Source: Periplaneta americana
Taxonomy: Eukaryota > Arthropoda > Insecta > Blattodea > Blattidae
Assembly: GCF_040183065.1 (NCBI RefSeq)
Contig: NC_091123.1
Location: forward strand, 5,398,501 to 5,462,500
Length of the DNA: 64,000 nt
Reading direction: 5' to 3'
Shown: piece after piece, positions 12,371-22,974 of the stretch
How positions within the stretch are numbered: the stretch's first letter is position 1
How the letters are laid out: every line of letters starts with the position of its first letter
Position numbers and translations under genes: made by a program
Notes under the pieces: model-generated
Told to the model about the DNA's origin: nothing
The model's input: the letters and a program-made list of their open reading frames with translations, nothing else
Databases searched by the model: none

Positions 12371-12920
12371 TTAAGGCTCATTCACAATGAAAATTAAACA
12401 TAATGTAAGCGTTAACTTAAGGCCCATTCACAATGAAAATTAAACATAACCGTAACATAAACACAGGCTACCAACTGGGATAATTCACAATGATTCACAT
12501 AAACACTGACGTTAACATTACCATAAAACGTTAACATGAAAGTTTGCGAACTCCAAACTTTCATGCTTATGCTTACGTGATTTGCAAACAAAACACAATC
12601 GTGGAACGCTGAAGTATGCGACAGAATATGAGGAAATGGCGTCGTTATGTTTCCATGGTTACCAAGTATGTTTGCGGTTATGTTTATATTCCCATCGTGA
12701 ATGATGGTATGACTTCTTGATTTTACTGTAACGTTTATATTCTTAAGTTAACGCTTACGTTACGTTTAATTTTCTTTGTGAATGAGCCTTAACTTTCATG
12801 TTAACGTCTTACGGTAATGTTTATGTCAATGCTTATGTGAATCATTGTGAATGATCCATTTGGTAGCTGGGCGCAAACTTCTGGGTTTATGTTACGGTTA
12901 TGTTTAATTTTCATTGTGTA
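12371..12920. mobile_element. Fold-back element with interleaved inverted arms
   Basis: Arm A (12371-12420, TTAAGGCTCATTCACAATGA) is inverted at 12743-12792. Arm B (about 12420-12550, beginning GGCCCATTCACAATG) is inverted at about 12785-12920. The order is A-B-spacer-A'-B', so the two inverted pairs cross. A and B also resemble each other over 'CATTCACAATGAAAATTAAA'. No transposase is encoded. It is a non-autonomous element of unassigned superfamily. Confidence 0.75.
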
Positions 12921-13969
12921 GACATGTTAAGTTCCAGTGTATAATGCAATACCCAAAAGTGTTCTCCTAGCAACGGCACCTTTGTAATTTTTTGAGGGTG
13001 GGGGGAAATATAACTTACTGATTTCTTACTCTTATAACGTATGTTATTGGTATTTACTCTTCAAGTTCTACAACATGACACTGATTTCATGTAAATATCG
13101 AGTTTTCAGATAACAATATCCTCTTGTGTCTCGATAAAAATTTGTAAAGACAACATTTTTAGGTATCTTTTTTTTCCCTCCCATCTCCATTCCTCAGATT
13201 TTGTTCGGGAACTTGAGAAGAAGGACTGAAGAGAGCAACAATATACAAACAGCTCACATTTTATCACTTGGTCAAATGGCGTTGAGTGTAATATTTAAAA
13301 TGAATAAATTCATAAAATTAATATGCAAATTTTCATTAGTTTTTCACAGTACTCAGCAAATTTCATAAAAATATACTCATTGATGTGTAACTTACACTGT
13401 ACAAGAATACAGACCATGCCTATTCATTTGTACTTGATGTGTGTCTTTTATTAAGTATGGACTTTAAAAAACAGAACTCCATCTTTTAACATGGTACAGA
13501 TTCAACATAATAACGAAGATTTTTTTTTTTTTTTCATAATGCTGGTGTTTGATTTAGACTTTTGATCAAGGTTTGTTATTTGCCGCACTATGCTGAAGAT
13601 CTATATAAACTCTTACAGTAAAAGGGATGAAAACACTTATGTTACACATGGTGGAAAGAAAAGAAAATAATCATCATGGTAATGTAACACTCAGACTAGG
13701 TAGTGCAACTTTCTATACCTTTCTTTAGAAACTCAATATGCAATGCAGAGTTATACAATGCAAACATACCATATTGTACCTCTTCGAACTACTTTAAAGG
13801 ACTGACAGTTTCGACACAAACTTATTTTTCTCATATCAGTTTTATTAAAAATCTTTAAAGAATACTGATTTGCTTTAACAATTACAGTTATTGATTAGTC
13901 AAAAGATTAATGTATGAATAAAACTCTTGTAGCGATAACAATATAAAGGGTGTGAGGGAAATCCTACTA
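12921..13969. other. No gene recognised
   Basis: AT-rich DNA with T runs (near 13520-13534). No supported feature. Confidence 0.5.
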
Positions 13970-14160
13970 CAGGCCACTGGAGTGGTCTAGTGGTAGAGTG
14001 GCTGTGACTGTAATCAAGCATGGGTTTAAATCCTGCTTTGACTGATTATTGTTTTTCCCCAGCTGTAATGCGAATGTTACATAATCCCATGACAAATTCT
14101 CGGGTTCATCTCGCCAAAATGCCACCTGAATATCACTCATCCACTATCAGAAAGTATTAC
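13970..14160 (+). mobile_element. tRNA-derived SINE
   Basis: A tRNA-like head carries an A-box-like 'TGGTCTAGTGGTAGAGTGG' and a B-box-like 'GGGTTTAAATCCTGC'. These are the internal promoter elements of RNA polymerase III. They are followed by a non-tRNA body containing 'TTCTCGGGTTCATCTCGCC'. Retroposed by a partner LINE. The 3' end is estimated. Confidence 0.7.
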
Positions 14161-14500
14161 TAAAACAGTTTGTGTAGAGTCAGTGTTCTCTTTTTTTACT
14201 GGCACTTCTGTTAGGCAGAAACAGGAATTCTTATTAGAGTAAACATAGAAATTGCATACATCATTCATCCGCAGTGAATTAACACACCATCATACATTTA
14301 GGACTTACTCATTACGTAAATTTTACATTCAAGCACAAATAATGATGTATCGGTACTCATACATAACAGGGGAAAAATCATTGCCAAGAATTAAAGTTAC
14401 CAATATGTAGTTATTTTACTTTTACTCTTCAATAGATCTATTTGCAGGCATTAACTCTCTGACTATGAAATAAAATAGCTAAATACGTTCCTCTTGGTAA
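14161..14500. other. No feature recognised
   Basis: AT-rich spacer before the nested mariner-superfamily element. Confidence 0.5.
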
Positions 14501-14616
14501 TACATTGCGTCCCAAAAGTCATGATGGGGTTTCAGAGGATTATGTTTTTTTTAATGAACAGAGAGAGAAATGTAATATTGGTGTCAGATGAAAATAAAAC
14601 TCTCAAAGTTTTTCGT

Positions 14617-14703
14617 AAACCTAGAGGACATCGTCGACCAGGAAGACCTTTAAGAAGACTGCTAGATGGGGCCGAAACAGGTCTACAGAGGCCTAATTCG
14701 TGA

Positions 14704-14733
<30 letters not shown>
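14617..14733 (+). mobile_element. Non-LTR 3' end insertion with (GAT)n tail
   Basis: Flanked by a perfect 11-bp TSD, AAGTTTTTCGT, at 14606-14616 and 14734-14744. Carries the same C-terminus as 11090-11180 ('GRPLRRLLDGAETGLQRPNS') and ends in about nine GAT repeats. Only about 117 bp was copied. It interrupts the left arm of the mariner-superfamily element. Confidence 0.88.
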
Positions 14734-14734
<1 letters not shown>

Positions 14735-14827
14735 AGTTTTTCGTCTGTAAGTTTGAGGCACTGAAGGAAACAAAAGACAGTAACAATCGAACAAATGCAA
14801 TCATTTTCATTGTTACAATTAATTATA

Positions 14828-14961
14828 TTAAAATGGATTTGAGGGAGGTGGGATATGATGGTAGAGACTGGATTAATCTTGCTCAGGATAGGGACCAATG
14901 GCGGGGTTATGTGAGGGCAGCAATGAACCTCCGGGTTCCTTAAAAGCCAGTAAGTAAGTAA
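14828..14961 (+). mobile_element. Non-LTR 3' end insertion with (GTAA)n tail
   Basis: Flanked by a perfect 16-bp TSD, GTTACAATTAATTATA, at 14812-14827 and 14962-14977. Encodes the last ~38 residues of the same protein as 5245-5481 ('GYDGRDWINLAQDRDQW', ending 'MNLRVP' and a stop), followed by AGTAAGTAAGTAA. A second insertion into the same host element. Confidence 0.92.
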
Positions 14962-14981
14962 GTTACAATTAATTATACAAG

Positions 14982-15320
14982 ATGGATATCCAAAGAAAAG
15001 TGCAATGTGTTTTGTGGCTGGCAAAATTTGAATCTGTGACTAGTGTATGACGTGAATTTTGTCGCGTATTTAATGAAGACCATCAACAAATGATAAAACG
15101 ATAGAAGCCATCCAAAGAGCATTTGTTCAGAGTCCAAAGGAATCACTTCGTAAATAATGTGCCCAACAATTACGGCTTCCGAAAACAACAGTTCAAAGAG
15201 CTTTAAAAAACGTCTTCATCTGCCTCCTTATAAAATTCAATTGTTAAATGCACTTCATCCTGATGATTATCACAAAAGGTATGAGTTTGTTATGGATATG
15301 CTTAATGAGTCAGACATTGA
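14982..15320 (+). pseudogene. N-terminal part of a mariner-superfamily transposase
   Basis: Begins at ATG 14982 with 'MDIQRKVQCVLWLAKFESV', a helix-turn-helix start typical of insect mariner-superfamily transposases carrying a DUF4817-type region. After one stop and frame changes the region at 15157-15310 gives 'RLHLPPYKIQLLNALHPDD', the linker after the second helix-turn-helix. The DDE catalytic domain is completely absent. The right arm of the element repeats the start codon region in inverse orientation (near 15340-15355). Confidence 0.75.
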
Positions 15321-15496
15321 AATTTTTCCAGTCAAAACACACATTGCACTTTTCTTTGGACATCCATCTTGTATAATTAATCGTAACAATGAAAATTATT
15401 GGATTTGTTCGATTGTTATCGTCTTTTGTTTCCTACAATGCCGCAAACGTACAGACAAAAAACTACGACATTTTTATTTTCATCTGGAACCAATAT

Positions 15497-15895
15497 ATTT
15501 TTTTATTATTATTATCCAATTTAATAAACCCTATTTCACCCTGAGGTATATTAGGGTTATAGTTGGCATCAAAATACATATTTTATAACCAATAAACAAT
15601 AGTAAAGTTATAATATGAAGAGTTCGCAGGAAAAACGATGAATGTCACATTTCTGTTAAGGATTAGATAATGATCTAATTGAGTCTATAACTGCAAGATG
15701 TAGTGCTGTTTCTATAGAAAATAAAGGAAAGGATTACTGTATTCGTGGTGATAATTCTCCTTTTTACCATTTTTCATAAGAACAACATTAAATTTCGCAG
15801 TGATCCATTGAATTAGATAATGATATCAACCTTAACAAAACTGTGACATTCATCGTTTTTCCCACGAACTCTTCATATAAAATAGTGGTCACAGT
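15497..15895 (-). mobile_element. Probable minus-strand retroposon with (AAT)n/A tail
   Basis: Flanked by an 11-bp direct repeat, GGAACCAATAT, at 15486-15496 and 15896-15906. The left end is a T/TTA run, read as an (AAT)n plus A tail on the minus strand. No protein or tRNA-like head recognised. It hosts the MITE at 15614-15877, so little of its own sequence remains visible. Confidence 0.5.
15614..15877. mobile_element. MITE with ~60-bp terminal inverted repeats
   Basis: The ends are TATGAAGAGTTCGCAGG and its inverted partner (TATGAAGAGTTCGTGGG read backwards from 15877). The match continues through 'AAAAACGATGAATGTCACA'. A TA at the boundary suggests a mariner-type MITE. No coding capacity. 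Confidence 0.85.
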
Positions 15896-16146
15896 GGAAC
15901 CAATATTACAGAGAGAGAGAGAGAGAAAAACTCATCCGGCCTTAATTAAGGATGACCACGAGGATCCGGAAATGAATAGCAAACAAATACAATATGAATA
16001 TTGTTATAAAAATAAAGTGTAATAATTAAGCACCATTGATTATCAATTGTAAAATAAAATCTTGGAAGATGACTAAATTATACTGATATTCATTCAAAAA
16101 AATATAATCCTCTGAAACCCCACCATGACTTATGGTACAATGTGTA

Positions 16147-17564
16147 TGTCAAAATGATAAACAAGGGGATTCGTGGATATTTCAGCGAGTTCCCTGCTCA
16201 TAAAGCTTATGGTATCTTGTTTTCGTGGTGGCTATCTACAGAAGATTAATTTTGAGTTTTCAATCATGTCTTGTAATACATTATTGTCTGCTTCTTTAAC
16301 TTGGATCTCAAAAAACAGGATTAGATATAAATAAAAATAAAATAAAATATATGAGAATTTCAAGATCCATAACAAGTATACTATCAGATTTACCCGAGGT
16401 TTGAGGAGATTAAGGGTTTTAACTCCGTGTATCTGTATTTTTAATATTTACCGGTATCTAATATATTCTATCTGTAGTATCAAACTGTCAGTCCTAATTG
16501 TAAGATTGCCATATGAATTAAGTTTCCTTCACAGACAGCAATTTAAATGTGCCCTTTTTATGATTGAAATTTACATAGCACTTATAAATAAATACAATGA
16601 TACATGCTGTAGTTATGTATGATTTATCTGTAATTATGGTTTTAATGCAGATAAATTATCAGTCATGTTATAACCTTAGCTTTCATTTGATGGTATTCTG
16701 GCATGTTTTCTTTCTTAATATCAAAATCAAGTTGACTTGTAAAAATGTTCTCATTAACAGTTCACGACAAATTCAATAGAATAGCTTGAATGGGACAGGA
16801 AAGCAATATAAGTATTTAAAATATTTTATGGTGCGTTATATCTTAAAGTACTAGTTTCACCATCTCGTTTGTTCCGAAAATGAAAGCTTTGATTATAACA
16901 GAACTGAAAGTTTATACAACAGGATGATAATATATTAGTTACGTAATGCAATGACGTTGCATTTATGACACTTTAAAATAAGGTAGCAAACATAGATCTT
17001 AGCTTTTTATGTATTGAATTTGTATTAAATCTAATGTTATAATCAGAACAATAAGTGTTATATTTTATGGCTTAGTCAAATATTTAGTGTAAAGCTATGG
17101 TTTTGCTATGGCGATCATCACCAAGTGTACGTCAGCTGAGCTGTATTCTTTACAGCGGACATTGTAGTTTTTCCTATCAATAGTATTAGGGCCCATGTCA
17201 TCAGGAAATTAGATAGCACTAACTAAGTTTGAAGGCAATAATTCTGCTGGATCATTTAGCATTGGAGGTTGGAGACAAGTTTAAGGCTTATTTTTCTAGT
17301 AAAGAAGAGCTAATTGGTGTCTGTGAGATACATTGTTTTACTTATATCACTTAAACAGAGACATACTGTATATTTAAATTATTTTTCCAGCGAGCTATAT
17401 GTGTCAAAATTAATTACATCATTTGTTCTATATTATAGTGGTTACAATATTCAAGCTTCTGTCCAAGCTCTTCAATTTAAAACTAATTCTAAGACACACT
17501 TCATTAGGATTTTAAAATGACCTGAAGTATCTAATTGGTTACTGTAATTAATTAATCGTCCTTA
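16147..17564. other. No gene recognised
   Basis: AT-rich DNA with short, unfamiliar open frames. No terminal repeats or tRNA-like heads seen. Confidence 0.5.
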
Positions 17565-18452
17565 TTAAGTGGAGAGGATGGTATTTTTTTAAACTTTTTT
17601 CCTATTTGGTGTAAAATATTAATTTTTTGTATGTAGAGTTCATAACTGTAGCAACTCAAGCAAATAAAAATATTTTGGAAAAAAAAAATTATTTGGTGCC
17701 ACAAATTTGAAAAAAATATACCCAATGCAGGATTGTACTAAAACCGATATATCTAAACTGTTTTTAAAGATAGATTCAAACAGTTTTTTGCAATATATTT
17801 GCAAAAGCATGTTCTACAAACTGTCTGTAACAGAATTTTGATATTAGTCCCTACCTTTGTAAAATAAACAATTAAAATTTAATAACAATTTTCTGATTTC
17901 CTTTCTTGCAAACAAACGGACATATTTTTAAAATGAAATCAATTAACAAAATTCTGTTATAGAGAAAAGTTTCCTAATAGTCTAAAGAATGTGTTCTAAA
18001 TTTCATGCATGTATCTTTAATAGTTCAGAAATTATATCCATTTTTGTCTGGCAACGTAGCAAAAAAAATGAAGTTACTGGAAACTGATAAAAGCGGGCAT
18101 GTGATTTAAAAATCCATAGCGCAGGAAGTTTAAAAATGGCGTCTCAACATCCGATAAGGGCACAAATACCCACAAAATGTTATGCAATGCATTCCACACT
18201 TATCAAAGGGTATTTTAAAGAATTTTTTTTTTTTGAAAATTTAATTTACCGGAAACAACAATAAAAGTGGGTGAGTGATTTAAAAATCCATAACGCAGGA
18301 AGCTTAAAAATGGCGACTCAACATCCGATAAGGACACAAATACCCACAAGATGTTATGCTATGCATTCCACACATGTCACAGAGTATTTTAAAGATTTTT
18401 TTTTTTTTAATTTACTCATTTTTCACCAAAAAATACCATCCTCTCTCCTTAA
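17565..18452. mobile_element. TTAA-flanked non-autonomous element
   Basis: TTAA lies at 17565-17568 and 18449-18452. The ends are inverted over about 21 bp: GTGGAGAGGATGGTATTTTT on the left and GGAGAGAGGATGGTATTTTT read from the right. TTAA target sites are characteristic of piggyBac-like elements, but the terminal bases are not the usual CCC. No transposase is encoded. The interior includes a tandem duplication at 18074-18420. Confidence 0.65.
18074..18420 (+). repeat. Internal tandem duplication, two ~175-bp units
   Basis: Unit 1 (from 18074) and unit 2 (from 18249) share 'TGATTTAAAAATCCATA', 'CTCAACATCCGATAAGG' and 'ACAAATACCCACAA' in order, with about 10% divergence. Each ends in a T run. 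Confidence 0.85.
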
Positions 18453-18639
18453 AGGTTGGAATTTCGGGAAAGATAGCTTATTCCTTTGACACTATATATA
18501 CGTTCCTGATCTAACAACACTAAATTCAGTTTTTTTTATAAACACTGTCTTTAAAAAAAATATAATATTTTAATTATTCTTTCTCTAATGTATTGGAATA
18601 TACATAGAATTAAGCTGTGTTGAAATATAGATAAACCTA

Positions 18640-18960
18640 TAATTTCAAGAGAGAAATTGTTCCGGGGCCAGATATCAATCCCGGGACCTCTGGTTGAACG
18701 TACCAGCGCTCTACCAACTGAGCTACCCGGGAACTCCACCCAACACCGTCTCAACTTTTCCCTTTATATCCACACAACTCGTGTGGGCTGACGAAACGCC
18801 AGAGACCCACATCGAGTGCACACAAACTCTGTGTGACTTGGAATTGTGGTTTTCTGTTAACGTACACAGTGACGTCTATATTATACAAATCTAGTCTTTC
18901 AGGTAAGGCTCCCTGTAACGCAGATTTGAATAATTTCAAGGGAAAAATTGATCCCGGTCC
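18640..18960 (-). mobile_element. tRNA-derived SINE-like repeat
   Basis: The minus strand from about 18745 reads GTTCCCGGGTAGCTCAGTTG, then a tRNA-like fold with a perfect A box (TAGCTCAGTTGG) and a degenerate B box ('GGGATTGATATC'). A body and a 'GGAACAATTT...CTTGAAATTAT' segment follow. The same terminal segment appears again at 18935-18990, so the locus contains partial extra copies. Confidence 0.65.
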
Positions 18961-19030
18961 AGGAACAATTTTTCCCTTGAAATTATTCAAATCTGCTTTA
19001 GAGGGAGCTTTACCTGAAAGACTAGATTTG
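18886..19030. repeat. Long near-perfect hairpin of SINE sequence
   Basis: The left arm from 18886 (CAAATCTAGTCTTTCAGGTA) and the right arm ending 19030 are inverted copies of about 65 bp. The loop of roughly 14 bp contains CCCGGTCCAGG. The arms are SINE body sequence, so this is an inverted duplication of one SINE segment. Confidence 0.9.
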
Positions 19031-19039
19031 CATAGATAA

Positions 19040-20449
19040 ACCTACTTTACCAATCTTGTCTCCTTACACAACATTTTCTTTTTGTGTGATAATTGGAAAC
19101 ATGGTTGATTAAAGTTTGATAATTTATTTGTGAGAAATTGCTAAATACACGAGCTTTTGCAGCCATATTTGTGATATCATCATTTGTTTGTTTTCTAAAT
19201 GAACAATGATCATCGCTGTCAATTTGAAACCAAGTCAATCCAGAGTGATGAACGCCAGTGCAGAACGTTATAAAGAAACCAGTTCATTTACTTACATGTA
19301 GAGCTAATTGAGTGGCGTTCACTCGGCAATGATCGCCATAGCAGAACCATAGCTTAAGGAATGATTTCAGTCTTTAGGAACTTATAGAACTGGGTACCCA
19401 AGATTTTAATAAATAAATGCTTACAGTAAAACCTGTTTGTTGTCCATCAATGAATGTAAGCTTACTTACTGCATATAGTGATATCATCAGTTATTACTTA
19501 AACATTATATAAAGAAAGAAATAATCTTGTAAACAATTACAAAAATCAAGATTTTTTTTATACACAGTATAATACAGGTAATAGATTTATGTTGTTATAC
19601 AATGAAACGTCACTAAATAAAATACTTTGGTCCCAATAAATTTAATTCTAATCATAACTTTTTGCATTGTATAACATAAAATTAAGAAAATCGCCAGTTT
19701 TTCCTAGAGACAAACTTCAATCATTAAACTACGGTAAAATTAAAAGATGACCAATTCCACAAGTTTTACTGTACAAGACTACTCTTACATTCTGAACAAG
19801 GTAGAACAGTCCAGTGACGTGTCAATAACTCTGCATATGCATACATCTAACATTGTCCACTACCTTCACCCAGGCTGGTTCCAGCCAATACCTACATATT
19901 ATTTAAAGCCAGGTTATATCACATTCTTTTGACCAGTGGGGGACACTAGAGTGCTTGAAATGTTCAGTGTTTTAGTCTGCAATTTTATTATTTGTCATTA
20001 TTTTAAACGGATCAGTCAAATGATGACAATATAGAAAGCATTGTATACAAACTCCATATTCGTAACTTGATTTTATGCAGAATATGAAACCCAAAGACAA
20101 AATTAAAATCATTAATGATAAAAAATGTGCAAAGTAAAGTTTAGTCAGCAGACAAAAATCACATTACAAAATATTCCATGCAAAATTTTGGATATCTCTT
20201 CCTGATCCTTTATTAACAATTTGTTTCTCTGTACCATTGGCCTAATGACAGTCTGTAGACTGGAGTTTGTACTCCGTGAGTTCAAGTGAAATTTCTGGTG
20301 ATGGGATAGGAGTTTTTGTGGTCGCTTCTGTTTTTTCCCTGCAATTATTCCACTATTCTTTCACAATTCATAATCATTTTTGTTTTCTTTTACTGGCTGA
20401 ACAATTCTCATGCAGTACACGAGACAGCTTTTGAGAGCCTTTACTTAAA
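19040..20449. other. No gene recognised; possible degenerate SINE near 20230-20330
   Basis: AT-rich DNA. The stretch near 20235-20300 has a weak B-box-like 'GAGTTCAAGTGA' after 'GACAGTCTGTAGACTGG' and may be an old tRNA-derived insertion. Confidence 0.35.
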
Positions 20450-20621
20450 TAGAATAATTGCTTCGGAATATGTATGGTAAGACTTTCCTGTGTTAAATTT
20501 CAACGTACCTCGTTTACATGTTTGACCTATTTATGGGTCATCTTCAGAACCGGTTGTTGTTGGTCTTGGCACCACTTGTTCTGTTTCCTGTGAGAGTATG
20601 TTCCTGTGGTATAGTGTAGAG

Positions 20622-20897
20622 TCAAAGAGTGTGTGTGTTTTGAAGTTGAGTTGTGTGTTGAGAATTTCGTTGGGGTGTGTTTTTGTGTGTGTGTATTTCG
20701 TATTGTTCTAGTCTGTTGAGTTTCTGGCTTTTTGGTTGGATGTGTAGTGTTTCCATATCTGTGTTGATGTCTCTGTGGATGTAGTTAGCATTTGTGATGT
20801 GTTCTGCATATGTGGAAGTGTTTTGTAATTTTGTTATGGCTGTGATGTGTTCTTTGTAACGTGTTTGAAACGATCTGCCTGTCTGTCCTATGTAGAA
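20622..20897 (-). pseudogene. GIY-YIG endonuclease fragment of a Penelope-like element
   Basis: About 90 residues starting at 'FYIGQTGRSFQTRYKEHI', which contains the YIG half of the GIY-YIG motif and the conserved Arg region, then 'STYAEHITNANYIHRDI' and 'LNRLEQYEIHTHKNTP'. The GIY half and the reverse transcriptase are missing because the copy is cut at the central junction. Not functional. Confidence 0.8.
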
Positions 20898-21170
20898 AAC
20901 AAAACACCTCCACATATGCAGAACACATCACAAATGCTAACCACACCCACAGAGACATCAACACACATGGAAATACTACACATCCAACCAAAAAGCCAGA
21001 AACTAAACACACTAGAACAATATGAAATATACAGACACACAAAAACACACCCCAACGAAATTCTCAACACACAACTCAACTTCAAAACACATACACTTTG
21101 ACTCTACACTATACCATAGGAACACACCCTCACAGGAAACAGAACAAGTGGCGCCAAGACCAACAACGAC

Positions 21171-21207
21171 CAGTTCTGAAGATGACCCATAAATAGGTCG
21201 AAACATA
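21171..21207 (+). ncRNA. Hammerhead-ribozyme-like motif, right end of locus 1
   Basis: Reads CTGAAGATGA (21176-21185), then a GACC/GGTC stem, then GAAAC (21200-21204) and a short palindrome-like ACATAT. The flanking stem I is poor in this copy. The left arm carries the same motif on the minus strand (near 20512-20556) with one G of CGAAAC lost. Probably a decayed copy. Confidence 0.4.
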
Positions 21208-21599
21208 TAAGCGAAGTACGTTGAAATTTAACACAGGAAAGTCTTACCATACATATTCCGAAGTGATACAGTGTTAAAAGTTGTGTAATCAAGATGTAGA
21301 ATAATTGCATTATACACTTCTGCACAGACAGAATAGATAAGAATAAATGAAGAGTTCTGTCCCATACGTCATATAGTTCGGATCTGAAATCATTAGTCAT
21401 ATATGAGGTTACTAATTGGAGAGGAATAAAGATGACCAACAATACTCCTGGAAAGGTGGAAAATATGCGTTGTAAAAGCAGAAAAAAAATTAATGATTAA
21501 TGTATGTTATAATGACTAACTTCCTTTGAATCACTTCTTTGATAGTGAAAATAATCTGCGTGTATAAACTTCCAAGATCTGGTAACTCTAGATAAATTT

Positions 21600-22060
21600 A
21601 CTTCCAGCTCTGAACTTTATACTACAAACTTGCATGCTACTTTCTCATGGTGGATCTCATATGAATTTTTGCACAAGCACAACTTTATCATAAACATGCA
21701 CCATGGATGATGAGATGGGTCTGAATTACTGCTTGAATTGACAGCATGGCGAGTGTTCGTGTGTTGAAGACGTGGTCTAATGAAAAAGTGAGGGCAGTTA
21801 TCCACTAAGAGCAAGCGTGTTGTATACTGGAATGTGAGATTCATGGCAGTCTCATTGAGACATAACATATCATGTAAATTATGTTATGTTCAACTCACAT
21901 GCCAAAATTGCAGACTTCAGCTGGAAAAGCTTGACCATCCTCCATACAGTCCTGATTTGGATCCAAGGAACTTTCATCTCTTTCCGTGAGTGAAGGACTT
22001 GAAAGGTCATCATTGAAGCAATGAAGAAGTTAAAGATATAGGACACTTCACTTATATAGA
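21600..22060 (+). pseudogene. Internally deleted mariner transposase remnant
   Basis: ATG near 21745 opens 'MASVRVLKTWSNEKVRAVI', a typical mariner transposase N-terminus. After stops and a large deletion, 21920-22000 gives 'LDHPPYSPDLDPRNFHLFP', the region of the third catalytic Asp, here with the Asp of the family's SDF replaced (RNF). The central catalytic regions are gone. No convincing terminal repeats, so the ends are approximate. Confidence 0.7.
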
Positions 22061-22194
22061 CAGAGTCTTAATTTTTTTTTCCCCATGGGTTTTTAAAAAA
22101 TTGCTAGAGGTGGAAAAAAAATGACTAAATATTGAAGATGATTATGTGCAGAAATAGGATAGGATGGGTAACATTCACTGTAAAACTGTCACAT

Positions 22195-22960
22195 ATAAAT
22201 ATATGTTTGTTAATTTACCAGAATCTGGAGACTTTTTGCTACTGGAGCTAAATGACAGGTGTGAGCAGTATGGGATGAAGATAAATGCAAACAAGACGAA
22301 GACCATGGTCATAGGAAGAAAAGTAAAGAAGGTAAACTTGCGAATTCTAAATGAGGCAGTAGAGCAAGTGGACAGCTTCAAATACTTGGGGTGTACTATA
22401 AGCAGGAACATGAGCTGCTGCCAGGAAGTCAAAAGGAGGATAGCAATGACAAAGGAAGCTTTTAATAGGAAAAGGAGCATCTTCTGTGGGCCTCTGGAAA
22501 AAATAAGAAAGAGACTAGCGAAGTGCTATGTGTGGAGTGTGGCATTGTATGGGGCAGAAACATGGACATTATGATGAAGTGAAGAGAAGCGACTAGAAGC
22601 ATTTGAGATGTGGATATGGAGAAGAATGGAATGTGTGAAGTGGACAGACAGAATAAGAAATAAAGCTGTGTTGGAAAGAGTGGGTGAAGAAAGAATGATG
22701 CTGAAACTGATCAGGAAGAGGAAAAGGAATTGGCTAGGTCACTGACTGAGAAGAAACTGCATACTGAAGGATACACTAGAAGGAATGGTGAACGGGAACA
22801 GTATTCAAGGCAGAATAAGATATCGGATTATAAAAATCAACATGAAGATATATGGGTCATATGAGGAAGGCAGAAAAGAGAGAAGATTGAAGAATGCAGG
22901 GTTTGCAGCGAAGGGCCTACCATTGGGCAGAAAACTATAAATGAACTACCCAGGATCCCA
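22195..22960 (+). pseudogene. Non-LTR reverse transcriptase C-terminal fragment
   Basis: 22210-22572 encodes 'CEQYGMKINANKTKTMVIG' and 'VDSFKYLGCTISRN', followed by 'VALYGAETWTL' and a stop. These are the thumb-side landmarks of RTE/CR1/Jockey-type reverse transcriptases (K-T-K-x-M, KYLG, LYG-E-W). Further fragments downstream ('RLEAFEMWIWRRM', 'RNWLGH') continue the same protein past several stops. The catalytic YADD region is upstream and absent. It is a different subfamily from the (GTAA)n copies. Confidence 0.85.
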
Positions 22961-22974
22961 ACTAGTAGTGTTCC

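Larger units (their letters stand above)
14501..16145 (+). mobile_element. Mariner-superfamily fold-back element with nested insertions
   Basis: Outer ends are inverted: TACATTGCGTCCCAAAAGTC at 14501 against TACACATTGTACCATAAGTC read in reverse from about 16146. Both continue through GGGGTTTCAGAGGATTAT. With later insertions removed, the left arm (14501-14605 plus 14734-14827 plus 14978-15015) matches the inverted right arm (15335-15496 plus 16083-16145) over more than 200 bp. The match includes the start of the transposase gene on both sides. The middle holds only the N-terminal DNA-binding part. The right arm also contains about 150 bp (15930-16080) not seen on the left. Confidence 0.78.
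20462..21296. mobile_element. Penelope-like element, back-to-back inverted copy (locus 1)
   Basis: Flanked by a 12-bp direct repeat, TAGAATAATTGC, at 20450-20461 and 21297-21308. The left arm (to about 20897) is minus-strand and the right arm plus-strand, meeting at their 5'-truncated ends. Each arm encodes the C-terminal part of a GIY-YIG endonuclease domain: 'YIGQTGRSFQTRYKEHITA' on the left and 'LHIQPKSQKLNTLEQYEIY' on the right. Penelope-like elements combine a telomerase-like reverse transcriptase with GIY-YIG; here the polymerase part is lost. The right end has about 34 extra bases (TGATACAGTGTTAAAAG...) absent from the left. Confidence 0.85.
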
